A DNA stretch of 64,000 bases, taken from Bradyrhizobium sp. GTDB taxonomy: Bacteria > Pseudomonadota > Alphaproteobacteria > Rhizobiales > Xanthobacteraceae. The DNA lies in NCBI RefSeq assembly GCF_022844465.1, contig NZ_JALHLP010000001.1:682001-746000 (forward strand), in the 5' to 3' direction. Positions 56,100 through 64,000 of this stretch are shown here, piece by piece. Each line of letters starts with the position of its first letter. Position 1 is the stretch's first letter. The notes under the pieces are model-generated. The model was not told the DNA's origin and made no database searches. It saw only the letters and a program-made list of their open reading frames with translations. The position numbers and the translations under genes were made by a program.

Positions 56100-56106
56100 T
56101 TCGGCC

Positions 56107-56204
56107 AGAGCGGGATGACTTTTCTTCGAATCGTCATCCTGCTCCAGCTATTTGTCCGAGCATGATCTTTTCGGAAAACCGCTGCACACTTTTCCGGATC
56201 TTGC
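56107..56204. repeat. dispersed palindromic repeat, copy B (two hairpins)
   Basis: This is a second copy of the element at 20226-20324, about 85% identical. AGAGCGGGATGA pairs with TCATCCTGCTC, and CGGAAAA pairs with TTTTCCG. It lies between the convergent TIGR03808 gene and the 148-aa gene, two bases from the latter's stop. Confidence 0.7.
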
Positions 56205-56205
56205 T

Positions 56206-56652
56206 TTAAAGCGCGTTGCGCAACAGCGGATAGCGTTGCTGGATCGCGTCAATATCAGGCGCCGGCGATGGGCGATCATCCGGGGCGCGCCCCCCCGGCT
56301 CAAAGGCAATGATCCGGCTTGCACCTTCAACCGGAGCCCTGGCGCGTTGCGGTTCAAGCTCCGGGGTCGGCTCGGGCGCAACGCGGTCGGTGGGTGGCGT
56401 CGATGGCGTTGCGCCGGGCGAGACCGCCGTCGCCGATCGACCGGGCGAGGCTGTACCCCTCATCAAATTCCGCCAGGTTTCAACAGCGGCCTTGGCTTCC
56501 TGGATGTTCTGCAGGAGCGCCATTTCGTTGTGATAGCGACGCCAGCGCCCGCTCTCGAATAATTCGGTGAGGTGTTCCAGCCGTTGCTCGGCCAAACTGC
56601 ACCAGCGCGCGGCGATTTCGCGGCCACGTTCCGCGTCAGCAAGTTGTGTCAT
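56206..56652 (-). CDS. TIGR03809-like hypothetical protein, 148 aa
   Basis: Residues 1-65 form a helical domain beginning MTQLADAERGREIAARWCSLAEQRLEHLTELF; the rest (70-148) is Pro/Ala/Arg-rich and disordered, ending DAIQQRYPLLRNAL. The position next to TIGR03808 and the N-terminal helix fit TIGR03809. Function unknown. Confidence 0.65.
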   Translation of the reverse strand: MTQLADAERGREIAARWCSLAEQRLEHLTELFESGRWRRYHNEMALLQNIQEAKAAVETWRNLMRGTASPGRSATAVSPGATPSTPPTDRVAPEPTPELEPQRARAPVEGASRIIAFEPGGRAPDDRPSPAPDIDAIQQRYPLLRNAL

Positions 56653-57127
56653 AAATCAGCCCGTAACGAGAGAAACGGACGCAGACGCAACCTGGACGAA
56701 TCAATCGACTGCAATTGACATATTCTGTGGAAAACTCTTGGTTTGTCCAGTGCGCGATGGCCGCGAGCACGCGTACCGCCTGCGAGACCGCGCCAGGATT
56801 CGGCGCAAGTCGCGTCACTTATCGTCGGTTCGGTCTGCCCGATCACCCCATGCCGGATGCCCGGGACGGCTTGGTCCGAAATTGAAGCACCAGGCCGAAG
56901 CGGCCGGGTTTTCCAGTCGGCGTCCCCGAAAGGAAAAGACCCGTCCGGGGGGACAACCGGACGGGTCAAGCCATATGGGCGCTTGGGGTGGATGGGCGCT
57001 CGCGCCTGATACAGCCGATGGGGAGGAATGATCGCTCCCACATGAATTCTGTCGCAACAGCCCGGCGATATGTTCAAAGGCTCCGGACGATTTTCTTGGA
57101 TTTTTTTGGAAAGCGGCTGGCCGAAAA
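56653..57127. other. 475-nt intergenic region with terminator and possible small RNA
   Basis: No protein is supported. On minus, GACCCGTCCGG (56948-56938) and its complement (56967-56957) form an 11-bp stem followed by CTTTTCC. Between this and the protease stop at 57128 lie CCTCCCC and CCACCCC loops and a GGGAG/CTCCC stem. It could be a long 3' leader or a small RNA. Confidence 0.4.
56930..56967 (-). terminator. Rho-independent-like terminator (minus strand)
   Basis: The stem GACCCGTCCGG...CCGGACGGGTC is perfect over 11 bp with an 8-nt loop, followed on the minus strand by TTTTCCTTTC. It may end the sigma/anti-sigma/protease operon at 160 nt after the protease stop. Confidence 0.6.
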
Positions 57128-58732
57128 TCACTGCGCCGCGGGGCGGTCGGCGGCTTTTTTCGCTGATTTTTCCGACGCGATCGATGGCATGGGGTCACTC
57201 AGGGCCCGGTTCACGGAAGCGTCATTCGGAGACGGCGTGCGCACCGCGGTTTCGCCTCCGGCAGGCTTGCCGGAGACCGCGGCAAGCGGCGCGGCCGGCA
57301 CGGCGGCCGCAGCCGTGACCGCGGCGAACGCATCAGCCTTTCCTGCCCCGAACAGGTCGTCGCGGCCGGGAGCGCCGAGATCGCCGGCCGTTCTTGTCAG
57401 GATCTCACGAATGTCCCCCGGCTTCAACGCAGGGTTTCGTTCCAGCATCAACGCTGCAACGCCGCTGACGTAAGCGGCGGAAAACGAAGTACCCGACGCG
57501 ATCTGGTATTTCTCTCCGGGCGCCGGCAGGAAGATGTCTGCGCCGGGAGCCGCGAGCGCGATGTGGTTACCCCGGTTCGACGCCGCAAACAACTTTTCCC
57601 GCGCGTCGATGCCGCTCACCGCAATCACGTTCGGGTTGGCGGCGGGGTACAGCGGCGGCGATTTCGCGCCGGCGTTGCCTGCCGCGGCTACCATCAGGAT
57701 ACCCCTGCCCGCGGTTGCGGCCACGGCGCGCTCGATCAACGGATCCTTCGGGCCGGCAAAGCTCATGTTGATGATCTGCGCGCCGTGCTCGGTCGCATAG
57801 TCCAGGCCCTTGAGGATCACGTAGCTCGTGCTCTCGCCGCCGGTCGATCCGCCGCTGAAAGCGCGGATCGCCAGAAGCCTCGCCTCCGGCGCGCTCCCCA
57901 TCAGGCGGGCATGGGCGACGATCGCGCCGGCGATGCCGGTGCCGTGGATATGCGGACCCTCCCTGCTTCCGAGCGCATCGAAACTGTCGGCCACCGAATT
58001 GACGAGTTCGGGGTGTTTGACGTCGATACCTGAATCGATCACCGCAATGGTGACGTTCATGCCGCGGGCGAGCGCGTGGGCCTGCGGCAAGCGAAGCTGC
58101 GCAAGGGCGTATTGCGCGGGATCACCCTCGGACCGCTTCTGGTCCTGCAGGAAATGGCGGAAATTGAACTGAACCGACCGCACGCGACCGTCGGCAGCGA
58201 GTTTGTTGCGTACCGCGTCGATCGGGCGGCGATCGACGATCCGGAACAGGCCGATGGTGCTGCCGAGCAGCGCAAAGTTCTGCGACGCGATGCGTTCCAG
58301 GCCATGGCGACGCGCCAGCGCATCGGTTTCCGCCTGCGACAACGCGCCGTCGATTTCCGCCACGAGTTCATTATGGACCGCGCGAGGTTTCCCCGCAGCC
58401 TGTACCTTGCTGTTGCGCGGGCCGTTCTCGCCCTTTTTGGTCGAGACTCCGTCGCGGCCGCCGGCCGACATCGCGGGGCGATCGAAGCATTCGCCATCGG
58501 GGCCACGAAAGGCATGCTCGCAGGCGGGTTGTAGGTTGGGCGAAAAACGCGCGTTCGGAAGCGTCGGATTGATGGAAGGCACCCGCGAGCCCAAATTGAG
58601 ATTGGGCGAGCGCATTGTGCTTTGCGCATGAGCCGGCGAACTTTCGAAAACCGTCAACGACAGCAAGGCCGCGGACAGCATCAAGACCGCGCGCCGCGCC
58701 TCCACCAGCCAACTCATTCTATCGTGAAACAT
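57128..58732 (-). CDS. subtilisin-like S8 serine protease
   Basis: The ATG at 58732 has GAGG nearby and gives MFHDRMSWLVEARRAVLML, a signal peptide cleaved near AHAQS. The 534-aa protein has a low-complexity segment (40-110), a prodomain-like region (about 116-195, with NELVAEIDGALSQAETD and GLFRIVDR), and a catalytic domain. Catalytic residues are Asp233 (AVIDSGID), His263 (HIHGTGIAG) and Ser416 (SGTSFSAA), with the oxyanion Asn353 (AAAGN). It is likely active in the periplasm or outside. It follows the anti-sigma gene by 34 nt in the same operon. Confidence 0.93.
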   Translation of the reverse strand: MFHDRMSWLVEARRAVLMLSAALLSLTVFESSPAHAQSTMRSPNLNLGSRVPSINPTLPNARFSPNLQPACEHAFRGPDGECFDRPAMSAGGRDGVSTKKGENGPRNSKVQAAGKPRAVHNELVAEIDGALSQAETDALARRHGLERIASQNFALLGSTIGLFRIVDRRPIDAVRNKLAADGRVRSVQFNFRHFLQDQKRSEGDPAQYALAQLRLPQAHALARGMNVTIAVIDSGIDVKHPELVNSVADSFDALGSREGPHIHGTGIAGAIVAHARLMGSAPEARLLAIRAFSGGSTGGESTSYVILKGLDYATEHGAQIINMSFAGPKDPLIERAVAATAGRGILMVAAAGNAGAKSPPLYPAANPNVIAVSGIDAREKLFAASNRGNHIALAAPGADIFLPAPGEKYQIASGTSFSAAYVSGVAALMLERNPALKPGDIREILTRTAGDLGAPGRDDLFGAGKADAFAAVTAAAAVPAAPLAAVSGKPAGGETAVRTPSPNDASVNRALSDPMPSIASEKSAKKAADRPAAQ

Positions 58733-58766
58733 GGGACCTCGGCCTGCCGGCCGCGCGGGGCGCGGC

Positions 58767-59480
58767 TCACGGCGTTGCCACCGCCAGGCCGACGATCTTC
58801 TCGCCCTGCAGTTTTCGCAGCAGGCTAGCGGCCTGCTCCTTGTCCACCGCCTTGCTGCCGAACTGCAGACGGAACAGGCCGCCCCTGGCACCATCGACGA
58901 TGGACGCCTCATATTTGTCGAGCAGCGCGGTGATATCGGAGATACGCGCTTCGGGCGCGAACCGCACCAGCGCGCGCGGCGGCGCAAGGCTGCTGCCGAT
59001 ATCACGGGTGATTGGCGCCGACGCCGGCGCATTCATGCTCAGCGAAGCCGTCTGGAACGAACTGGTCTTGTTCTGCATCAGCACCGCACCGATCACCCCG
59101 GCCTGCAACAACAGCGCAATGGCGCCGAGACTGGCGGACCAGGCAAGCGTGCGCGGCGACATTCTTGCGAAGAATCCGGATGCGCGGGCTGACAAACCTG
59201 CCGAGAGCGAAGGCTTGCGCGCCGGCTCGGCGTCGATCGCGGCAAACAGCTTCTGCATGGCGCGCGCGGACGGCGCGCCCAGGCTCTCGTTGAGGCTGAT
59301 CGTCTCGGCGTATTCCTCGCGAATGACGGCATATTGCCGGGCGAGTCCGGGATCGCTGGCGAGCGCGTCCTCGACGCGACGCGCGTCACGCGCGTTCAGC
59401 GTACCCGCGGCATGAAAGGGCAACAGCATCTCGATCTCGCCGGGCTCTTGATCCAGCATCTTCTTGCTCGCCGCCATCAT
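58767..59480 (-). CDS. anti-sigma factor, single-pass, with C-terminal prodomain-like segment
   Basis: The start ATGATG at 59480 overlaps the sigma-factor stop (ATGA). Residues 1-90 are the cytosolic anti-sigma domain (EMLLPFHAAGTLNARDARRVE). A membrane helix lies at about 113-134 (LAWSASLGAIALLLQAGVIG). The periplasmic tail 169-237 begins ALVRFAPEARISDITALL and ends IVGLAVATP. Its pattern resembles the prodomain of subtilases, one of which is encoded just downstream. It should hold the sigma factor at the membrane until released. Confidence 0.85.
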   Translation of the reverse strand: MMAASKKMLDQEPGEIEMLLPFHAAGTLNARDARRVEDALASDPGLARQYAVIREEYAETISLNESLGAPSARAMQKLFAAIDAEPARKPSLSAGLSARASGFFARMSPRTLAWSASLGAIALLLQAGVIGAVLMQNKTSSFQTASLSMNAPASAPITRDIGSSLAPPRALVRFAPEARISDITALLDKYEASIVDGARGGLFRLQFGSKAVDKEQAASLLRKLQGEKIVGLAVATP

Positions 59481-60046
59481 GGCCAACCTCGCTCTATACC
59501 GGCTGCCTTGAGCAACTCGGCCAATTTCTTGCGCGCATAAAACAGGCGCGTCTTGACGGTGTTCTCGGGAATACCGACGATCTCGGCCACCTCTTCCACG
59601 GACTTCTCGTGGTAGTAGACGAGATCGACAACTTCCCGATGCTCGGGCGAAAGTGCGGTCAGGCACTTGCGCAGCGCTTCACCCGTATCCTTCTTCTGCA
59701 CGACCACTTCCGGATCGTCAGACGTATCCTCGATCGCATTTGCGGCCTCGTCGTCCAGCCCAACGTCCTTGCGGCGCCTGAGCGCCGACAAGGCCTTGAA
59801 CCGCGTAATCGCAAGCAGCCAAGTGGTAACGGCGGATCGGCCTTCGAACTTGCCGGCCTGCCGCCACACATCAAGGAACACCTCGCTGATGATGTCTTCC
59901 GCGATCTGCTCGTCCCTTACGAGCCGAAGCCCGAAACGGAACACCCTCACATGGTGCCTGCCGTAAAGCACCTGCATGGCGAGCCGATCCCCCAGAGCGA
60001 TCCGGGCAATCAGAGCGTCGTCCGATACTGCCTGGGTCGCGCTCAA
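59477..60046 (-). CDS. ECF RNA polymerase sigma factor
   Basis: A TTG start at 60046 gives MSATQAVSDDALIARIAL. The 189-aa protein has sigma region 2 (about 25-90) with FRFGLRLVRDEQIAEDIISEVFLDVWRQ, and region 4 (about 130-180) with VVDLVYYHEKSVEEVAEI and IPENTVKTRLFYARKK. It is coupled to the anti-sigma gene by ATGA overlap. A GGAAC at 60127-60123 upstream on the same strand could be its -35 box, but no matching -10 is clear. Confidence 0.9.
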   Translation of the reverse strand: MSATQAVSDDALIARIALGDRLAMQVLYGRHHVRVFRFGLRLVRDEQIAEDIISEVFLDVWRQAGKFEGRSAVTTWLLAITRFKALSALRRRKDVGLDDEAANAIEDTSDDPEVVVQKKDTGEALRKCLTALSPEHREVVDLVYYHEKSVEEVAEIVGIPENTVKTRLFYARKKLAELLKAAGIERGWP

Positions 60047-60438
60047 CGGCCGTCTCGCAAGATTGGTCTGGTGGGGATGGCCGCGGGTTCGACAGGCTGG
60101 GCAATATTCTTCACATTGCGGTGTTCCGATTGCATGTGTGATCTACCCCACAGACGCACACTGCCCCGGCGATCTCGGCCGCCGGAACGAAAGAAGCTCC
60201 GAAATTGGTATCATAATAGAGGAACTTTCTTGGATAGCGCGCGATGCGGAACCACCCTACCAAATTCTCGGAACAGCCCAACCCGGGCGAAGGATCGACA
60301 GGATCGGTGTTTCAGCAGATTTCCTTTAAGAAACAAAGCAAAAGGCCGCAGTTCAACGGATCAGATTCGGCCAAAAGATACCAAACCTAAAGGCTTTCCC
60401 ACCTAGATTTTGGCGGAGTTCCATCAACCGGCGAGACC
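60047..60438. other. divergent intergenic region between sigma factor and diguanylate cyclase
   Basis: The 392-nt gap is relatively AT-rich from about 60180. It contains several GGAAC words but no full ECF promoter in the proper spacing. No gene is supported. Confidence 0.35.
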
Positions 60439-61578
60439 ATGGGCACCGCGTCCTCATTCGTAACCACGGCTGAGCTAGACCGCGGCAAGACCCAGCCAAC
60501 GGCGCGCCTGCTGTTGCGGCGGGCCAGACAGCGCCGCCAAATCCTGGCCATGATCGGCGGCAGCTACGTCATCGATGGCGGAATCCTGCTGCTCTATGCC
60601 AAGGCCGGCGCGATCTCCGCAATGATCGGTCCGGCCTACGCGGCGTGCGGGTTGACCTTTGTCATCGCCAGCATCCTGTTGTCGGAAATCGGCTTCAACG
60701 AGCGTTTCAGGGACCACTATCTGGTTGCGCCGCAGGCAACCGTATACATGCTGATCGCGCTTGTCTTTGCCTATGTGGCGCCGCAGGTCGGCGGCATGTT
60801 CCTGTGCAAGCTATTCATTGTGTTCAGCTTCTTCCCGCTACGTTCTACGCCCTCCCAGACGATGTTGATCTGGACGGCGATGACAACCGGCCTGGCAGGT
60901 CTGTTCCTTCTGACCGACAAGCCAGTTTCCATGCCGTATGGCAGCTATCTCGAACGCTTCACGACCCTGCTGGTGTTCGTGCTGACCATCGGGCGTGGCA
61001 TGTTCCTGGGGATATTCTCCAACTCGCTGCAGCAGTCGCTCTATCAGAGCGGATTGAAGCTCAGGGAAGCCTACAAGCGGATCGAGGAGCTCGCAGAACT
61101 CGACGAACTGACGGGTGCCTCCAACCGCCGTTGCATCATGCGGATGCTGGAGGAGGAGATCGCCCGCACCGCACGCACCGGGTCGCCGTGCTCCATCGCG
61201 CTCATCGACCTCGACTGGTTCAAGCGCATCAACGACGCCTACGGCCACCCCACCGGCGACGAAGTGCTCCGGGCCTTCGCCATCACCATGTTCGCCAATA
61301 TCCGCAACGTCGACCGGTTAGGCCGCTACGGCGGCGAGGAGTTCCTGCTCATCCTGCCCGACATGGACGCCAACAGCGCGGTACGAGCCCTCGACCGTTT
61401 GCGCGTTATCATTTCCGATCTCGACTGGAGCGCATTCTCGTCCGGCATGAAGGTCACGATTTCTGCGGGCGTCGCAACGCTGAACCCGAACGAGACGTCG
61501 GACGTATTACTCGCGCGCGCCGACAGCGCGCTTTATTCGGCAAAGGCGCAGGGACGTAACCGGATCATCAGCGCCTGA
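60439..61578 (+). CDS. diguanylate cyclase (GGDEF), membrane-bound
   Basis: The 379-aa protein has about six membrane helices (residues 35-200), a short coiled linker and a GGDEF domain whose signature reads GGEEF (about 297-301). An inhibitory I-site RxxD (RNVD) sits five residues before it, so product inhibition is likely. It makes c-di-GMP from GTP. The sensor helices have no named domain. The DUF2336 gene follows 59 nt downstream on the same strand. Confidence 0.93.
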   Translation: MGTASSFVTTAELDRGKTQPTARLLLRRARQRRQILAMIGGSYVIDGGILLLYAKAGAISAMIGPAYAACGLTFVIASILLSEIGFNERFRDHYLVAPQATVYMLIALVFAYVAPQVGGMFLCKLFIVFSFFPLRSTPSQTMLIWTAMTTGLAGLFLLTDKPVSMPYGSYLERFTTLLVFVLTIGRGMFLGIFSNSLQQSLYQSGLKLREAYKRIEELAELDELTGASNRRCIMRMLEEEIARTARTGSPCSIALIDLDWFKRINDAYGHPTGDEVLRAFAITMFANIRNVDRLGRYGGEEFLLILPDMDANSAVRALDRLRVIISDLDWSAFSSGMKVTISAGVATLNPNETSDVLLARADSALYSAKAQGRNRIISA

Positions 61579-61637
61579 TACATTTCAGTTTTCGGCGACG
61601 GAGAATCCGTCATCGGCCAATTCTCCAGGAAAGAGCC

Positions 61638-62750
61638 ATGAGTTCGAAACGCGCTACATCTCCCGTCAACCTGCTCGACGAGCTGCAGATCACACTGGCG
61701 CACGGCACCGTCGCGCGGCGGGTCGAGACCCTGCGCCGGGTGACGGACCTGTTCATCACCGGCGCGGCGGACTATTCCGACGAACAGGTCGGACTGTTCG
61801 ACGATGTCTTCCAGTGCCTGATCGATCACATCGAAACTTCAACCAAGGCATTGCTTGCCAATCGCCTGGCCCAGATCGATACCGCTCCGCCGCTCACGAT
61901 CCGCGCGCTCGCTTTCGACGACGTCATCGACGTGGCTGGACCGGTGTTGTCGCAGTCGGTGCGGCTCGACGACCAAACACTGATCGAGAATGCACGCTGC
62001 AAGAGCCAGGCGCATCTGATGGCGATTTCGACGCGCAAGGTGCTGAGCGGCGCGGTTACCGATGTGCTGGTGCAGCGCGGCAACGACGATGTCATTCAGA
62101 GCACCGTCAACAATCCGGGCGCGGAGTTCACCGAACGCGGCTTCAGCCGCCTGGTCAGCCGTGCCGAGGGCAACGACGACCTCGCGACCTGTATCGGCCT
62201 GCGTCCGGCCATGCCGCGGCACCTCTATCTGAAGCTGCTTGCCAAAGCGTCGCATACGGTTCGGCAGCGGCTGGAGGCCGCCAACCCAAGGCAAGCGGCC
62301 GAGGTGCCGACCGCCGTCAAGGAAGCGACGCGGCGCGCGCGCTCCGCCACCTCGGCGATTACCTCGAATACCGAGATCGCGCACGCGCTGGTCAAGTCGC
62401 TGCACGACCACGACCGGCTCGACGAACCTCAGGTGGCGCAGTTTGCCGAGGCTGGCAAGTTCGACGAGGTCAATGCGTCGATTGCCGCCATGGCGAACAT
62501 GCCGGTGGCGATCGCCGAGAATATGATGATTGAAAGCCGCGCCGAAGGCGTCATGATCCTGGCGAAGGTCGCGGGATTGTCGTGGTCAACCGTGGTGACC
62601 ATCATCAAGATGCGCGACGAATTGTCCGGCGCGGAGCCGACCGATCTCGATGCGTGCAAGGACACCTACGAGCGCCTGCGGCCATCGACCGCGCAGCAAG
62701 TGCTGCGTTTCCACCGCATGCAGGAGAGCTCGCCGACCGCTAGTACCTGA
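61638..62750 (+). CDS. DUF2336 domain protein, 370 aa
   Basis: The start MSSKRATSPVNLLDELQ follows AGGAAAGAG. The protein has the DUF2336 helical repeat pattern, with RRVETLRRVTDLF and CKSQAHLMAISTRK segments, and is cytosolic. It overlaps the convergent NrsF gene by 11 nt at the 3' end. It is the second member of the family in this window (the other is at 19265). Confidence 0.82.
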   Translation: MSSKRATSPVNLLDELQITLAHGTVARRVETLRRVTDLFITGAADYSDEQVGLFDDVFQCLIDHIETSTKALLANRLAQIDTAPPLTIRALAFDDVIDVAGPVLSQSVRLDDQTLIENARCKSQAHLMAISTRKVLSGAVTDVLVQRGNDDVIQSTVNNPGAEFTERGFSRLVSRAEGNDDLATCIGLRPAMPRHLYLKLLAKASHTVRQRLEAANPRQAAEVPTAVKEATRRARSATSAITSNTEIAHALVKSLHDHDRLDEPQVAQFAEAGKFDEVNASIAAMANMPVAIAENMMIESRAEGVMILAKVAGLSWSTVVTIIKMRDELSGAEPTDLDACKDTYERLRPSTAQQVLRFHRMQESSPTAST

Positions 62751-63384
62751 GCCATTTCGACCCGGCCAACGCGCCGACCGCGGCGACCAGCGCGGTCGCG
62801 AGCGTATACCAGGTGGCGACGAACAGCGGCGAATCGTCGGTACAATGCGATGCGTAAAGCGTCGCCGCCAACCCCGCCGACAACATGCCTGCGACGGCGC
62901 CGGCCACGGCCGGCCGCGCCGGCGCCCCGTGACGCAACCCGATCAGCGCGCCGGCCAGTATCGGCAGCGACAACGCCGGGATTGCAATCATGCAGATCCA
63001 GGAGTTCTTGCCCACCAGCCGGGTCATCATCGGCAACCGCTGCGGTATCATCATCTCGCCACCGATCGCCGCGGCCAAAATTCCGGCCGGTATCAGCAAC
63101 AGCCAGCCAACGCCCTTCAGCGAGGCTTCCGGTCGCGACAGGTGCAGGCTGGCGGCGATGGCAGAGATCGCAAGCGCCAGCGTCACCGCGAATTTGACGC
63201 TGAAGAACGGGTTGCGCATCGCGGTCATCACGTCGGGCCGGATGCCGAACTCGGTGAAGAACATCAATAGCGAAACCGGCGCTGCGGCCAGCAACCCCAG
63301 CATCAGCGCGACGGCGACGGACCGACGAGGCCACGCATTGTCGGCCGCCAGCGTTCGAATAAGCTGATCGGTGTCCATTCTCAC
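62740..63384 (-). CDS. nrsF: NrsF (DUF1109) anti-sigma factor
   Basis: A GTG at 63384 overlaps the sigma stop (GTGA). The 214-aa protein has six membrane helices and two cysteines at residues 131 (KNSWICMIA) and 181 (YASHCTDDSP). These match the conserved cysteines known in Caulobacter NrsF, which respond to oxidative or heavy-metal stress. It holds SigF inactive at the membrane. Confidence 0.9.
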   Translation of the reverse strand: MRMDTDQLIRTLAADNAWPRRSVAVALMLGLLAAAPVSLLMFFTEFGIRPDVMTAMRNPFFSVKFAVTLALAISAIAASLHLSRPEASLKGVGWLLLIPAGILAAAIGGEMMIPQRLPMMTRLVGKNSWICMIAIPALSLPILAGALIGLRHGAPARPAVAGAVAGMLSAGLAATLYASHCTDDSPLFVATWYTLATALVAAVGALAGSKWLRY

Positions 63385-63926
63385 TGCCCCTGCAACTTCG
63401 CCGTCAGGCTGGTGAGGCCCCGGTGCAGCGCCACCCGCACCGCGCCCTCGCTCATCGAAAATCTTGCCGCGGTATCCTTGATCGAAGCGCCGTCGATCGC
63501 GATCGACCGCAGCACGTCGCGCTGCCGCGCCGGCAGCGATTGCAATCTAGCGGCGACCTCGCCAGGCGACGCCCTCTCGGCAGGCGTTTCACCGGCAAGC
63601 GTCTCGGCGAAATCATCGATATCAACAAAAATACGCCGACCACGCCGGCGCAACGCGTCGATCAGCTTGTTGCGGGCGATCGCAAACAGCCATGGGGCAA
63701 ACGGAGCGCTAACGTCCCAGGTGTGCCGCTTCAAATGGACCGCCAGTAAAATGTCCTGCACGATGTCCTCGGATTGATCGGCCGGTTGCCCCGCCCGCGC
63801 CAGACCGCGGCGAGCCGCGGCCCGGAGCACCGGCGTGACGGCCTTGAGAAGGCGATGATACGCCACCCTGTCGCCTGAAATGGCCGACCGCATCAGGTCG
63901 GTCCATTCGTCATCCCGTTCGCGCAC
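63381..63926 (-). CDS. sigF: SigF-type ECF sigma factor (NrsF-controlled)
   Basis: The GTG at 63926 has TAGGAG six bases upstream. The 181-aa protein has region 2 with QSEDIVQDILLAVHLKRHTW and region 4 with RQRDVLRSIAIDGASIKDTAARF and EGAVRVALHRG. The pairing with DUF1109 assigns it to the SigF/ECF16 group. It is translationally coupled to nrsF, and a fitting promoter lies just upstream. Confidence 0.9.
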   Translation of the reverse strand: MRERDDEWTDLMRSAISGDRVAYHRLLKAVTPVLRAAARRGLARAGQPADQSEDIVQDILLAVHLKRHTWDVSAPFAPWLFAIARNKLIDALRRRGRRIFVDIDDFAETLAGETPAERASPGEVAARLQSLPARQRDVLRSIAIDGASIKDTAARFSMSEGAVRVALHRGLTSLTAKLQGQ

Positions 63927-63945
63927 GCGCGCTCCTACCCGACAA

Positions 63946-63970
63946 TTCGTTCAATCTTTCAATTTGTTAC
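63946..63970 (-). promoter_or_regulatory. SigF-type promoter (autoregulatory)
   Basis: On minus, GTAAC (63970-63966) and CGAA (63949-63946) are separated by 16 bases, close to the SigF promoter pattern recalled from Caulobacter (GTAACC-N16-CGAA). It lies 20 nt before the sigF start. Confidence 0.65.
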
Positions 63971-64000
63971 ACGAGATCATGCCCTCACAAGATCGTGATG

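Noticed and set aside
60104..60127. ECF promoter before the sigma-factor gene at 60046
   Set aside because: A GGAAC -35 word is there but no -10 at 16-17 bases.

Overview
The window looks like the chromosome of a Bradyrhizobium-type alphaproteobacterium (Nitrobacteraceae). The evidence is high GC with strong third-position bias, FeuPQ-like regulators beside cycH/ccmI, a MucR/Ros regulator, DUF2336, DUF1491 and DUF5330 proteins, TIGR03808, the SigF/NrsF pair, CtrA- and EcfG-type promoter motifs, and dispersed intergenic palindromes of the Bradyrhizobium kind. I see no tRNA, rRNA or CRISPR array. Most of the window is ordinary core genome; two short stretches are accessory phage-defence DNA.

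Layout. 1-4.8 kb (all minus): feuP-like regulator, feuQ-like kinase, a hypothetical protein and ccmI (cut by the window edge), then a 50-residue membrane peptide behind a GGAAC-N16-CGTT promoter. 5-10 kb: Ku, a porin remnant, a TPP-dependent enzyme and a 14-helix MFS exporter. 10.3-13.1 kb: a Gabija-like pair (OLD-family ATPase/TOPRIM nuclease plus a compact UvrD-like helicase). 13.4-28.8 kb: YcgN, PBP1A, DUF1214/DUF1254 proteins, a lipoprotein, DUF2336, DUF1491, a DivJ-like kinase with a peptidoglycan-binding partner, DUF5330, SufE, MucR, a glycosyltransferase and a class II aldolase.

29.2-36.5 kb is the most unusual block: C5-cytosine methyltransferase and Vsr nuclease on minus, diverging from NurA-like nuclease and HerA ATPase on plus, which converge on an AIPR-family gene, with a truncated RAYT transposase at the right edge. 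I read it as a composite defence locus (modification, repair of modification-induced mismatches, nuclease/translocase effector, AIPR protein). I do not know a named system with exactly this composition.

36.6-64 kb returns to core genes: M20 dipeptidase, glycosyltransferase, DUF853 ATPase, folP-folB-folK, methylmalonyl-CoA mutase (mutA, mutB) with a TctCBA-type carboxylate transporter and meaB, pyroglutamyl peptidase, TIGR03808, then two sigma/anti-sigma modules. The first is an ECF sigma factor, an anti-sigma factor and a subtilisin-like protease; the anti-sigma factor ends in a segment that resembles a subtilase prodomain. The second is SigF/NrsF at the right edge, with a GTAAC-N16-CGAA promoter. 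A diguanylate cyclase and a second DUF2336 protein lie between them.

Cell-cycle control is suggested by two exact TTAA-N7-TTAA (CtrA-type) boxes at 19.06-19.21 kb between divergent genes and by a near-match upstream of the DivJ-like kinase. Start codons were chosen from Shine-Dalgarno spacing and family N-termini, so some differ from the longest reading frame.
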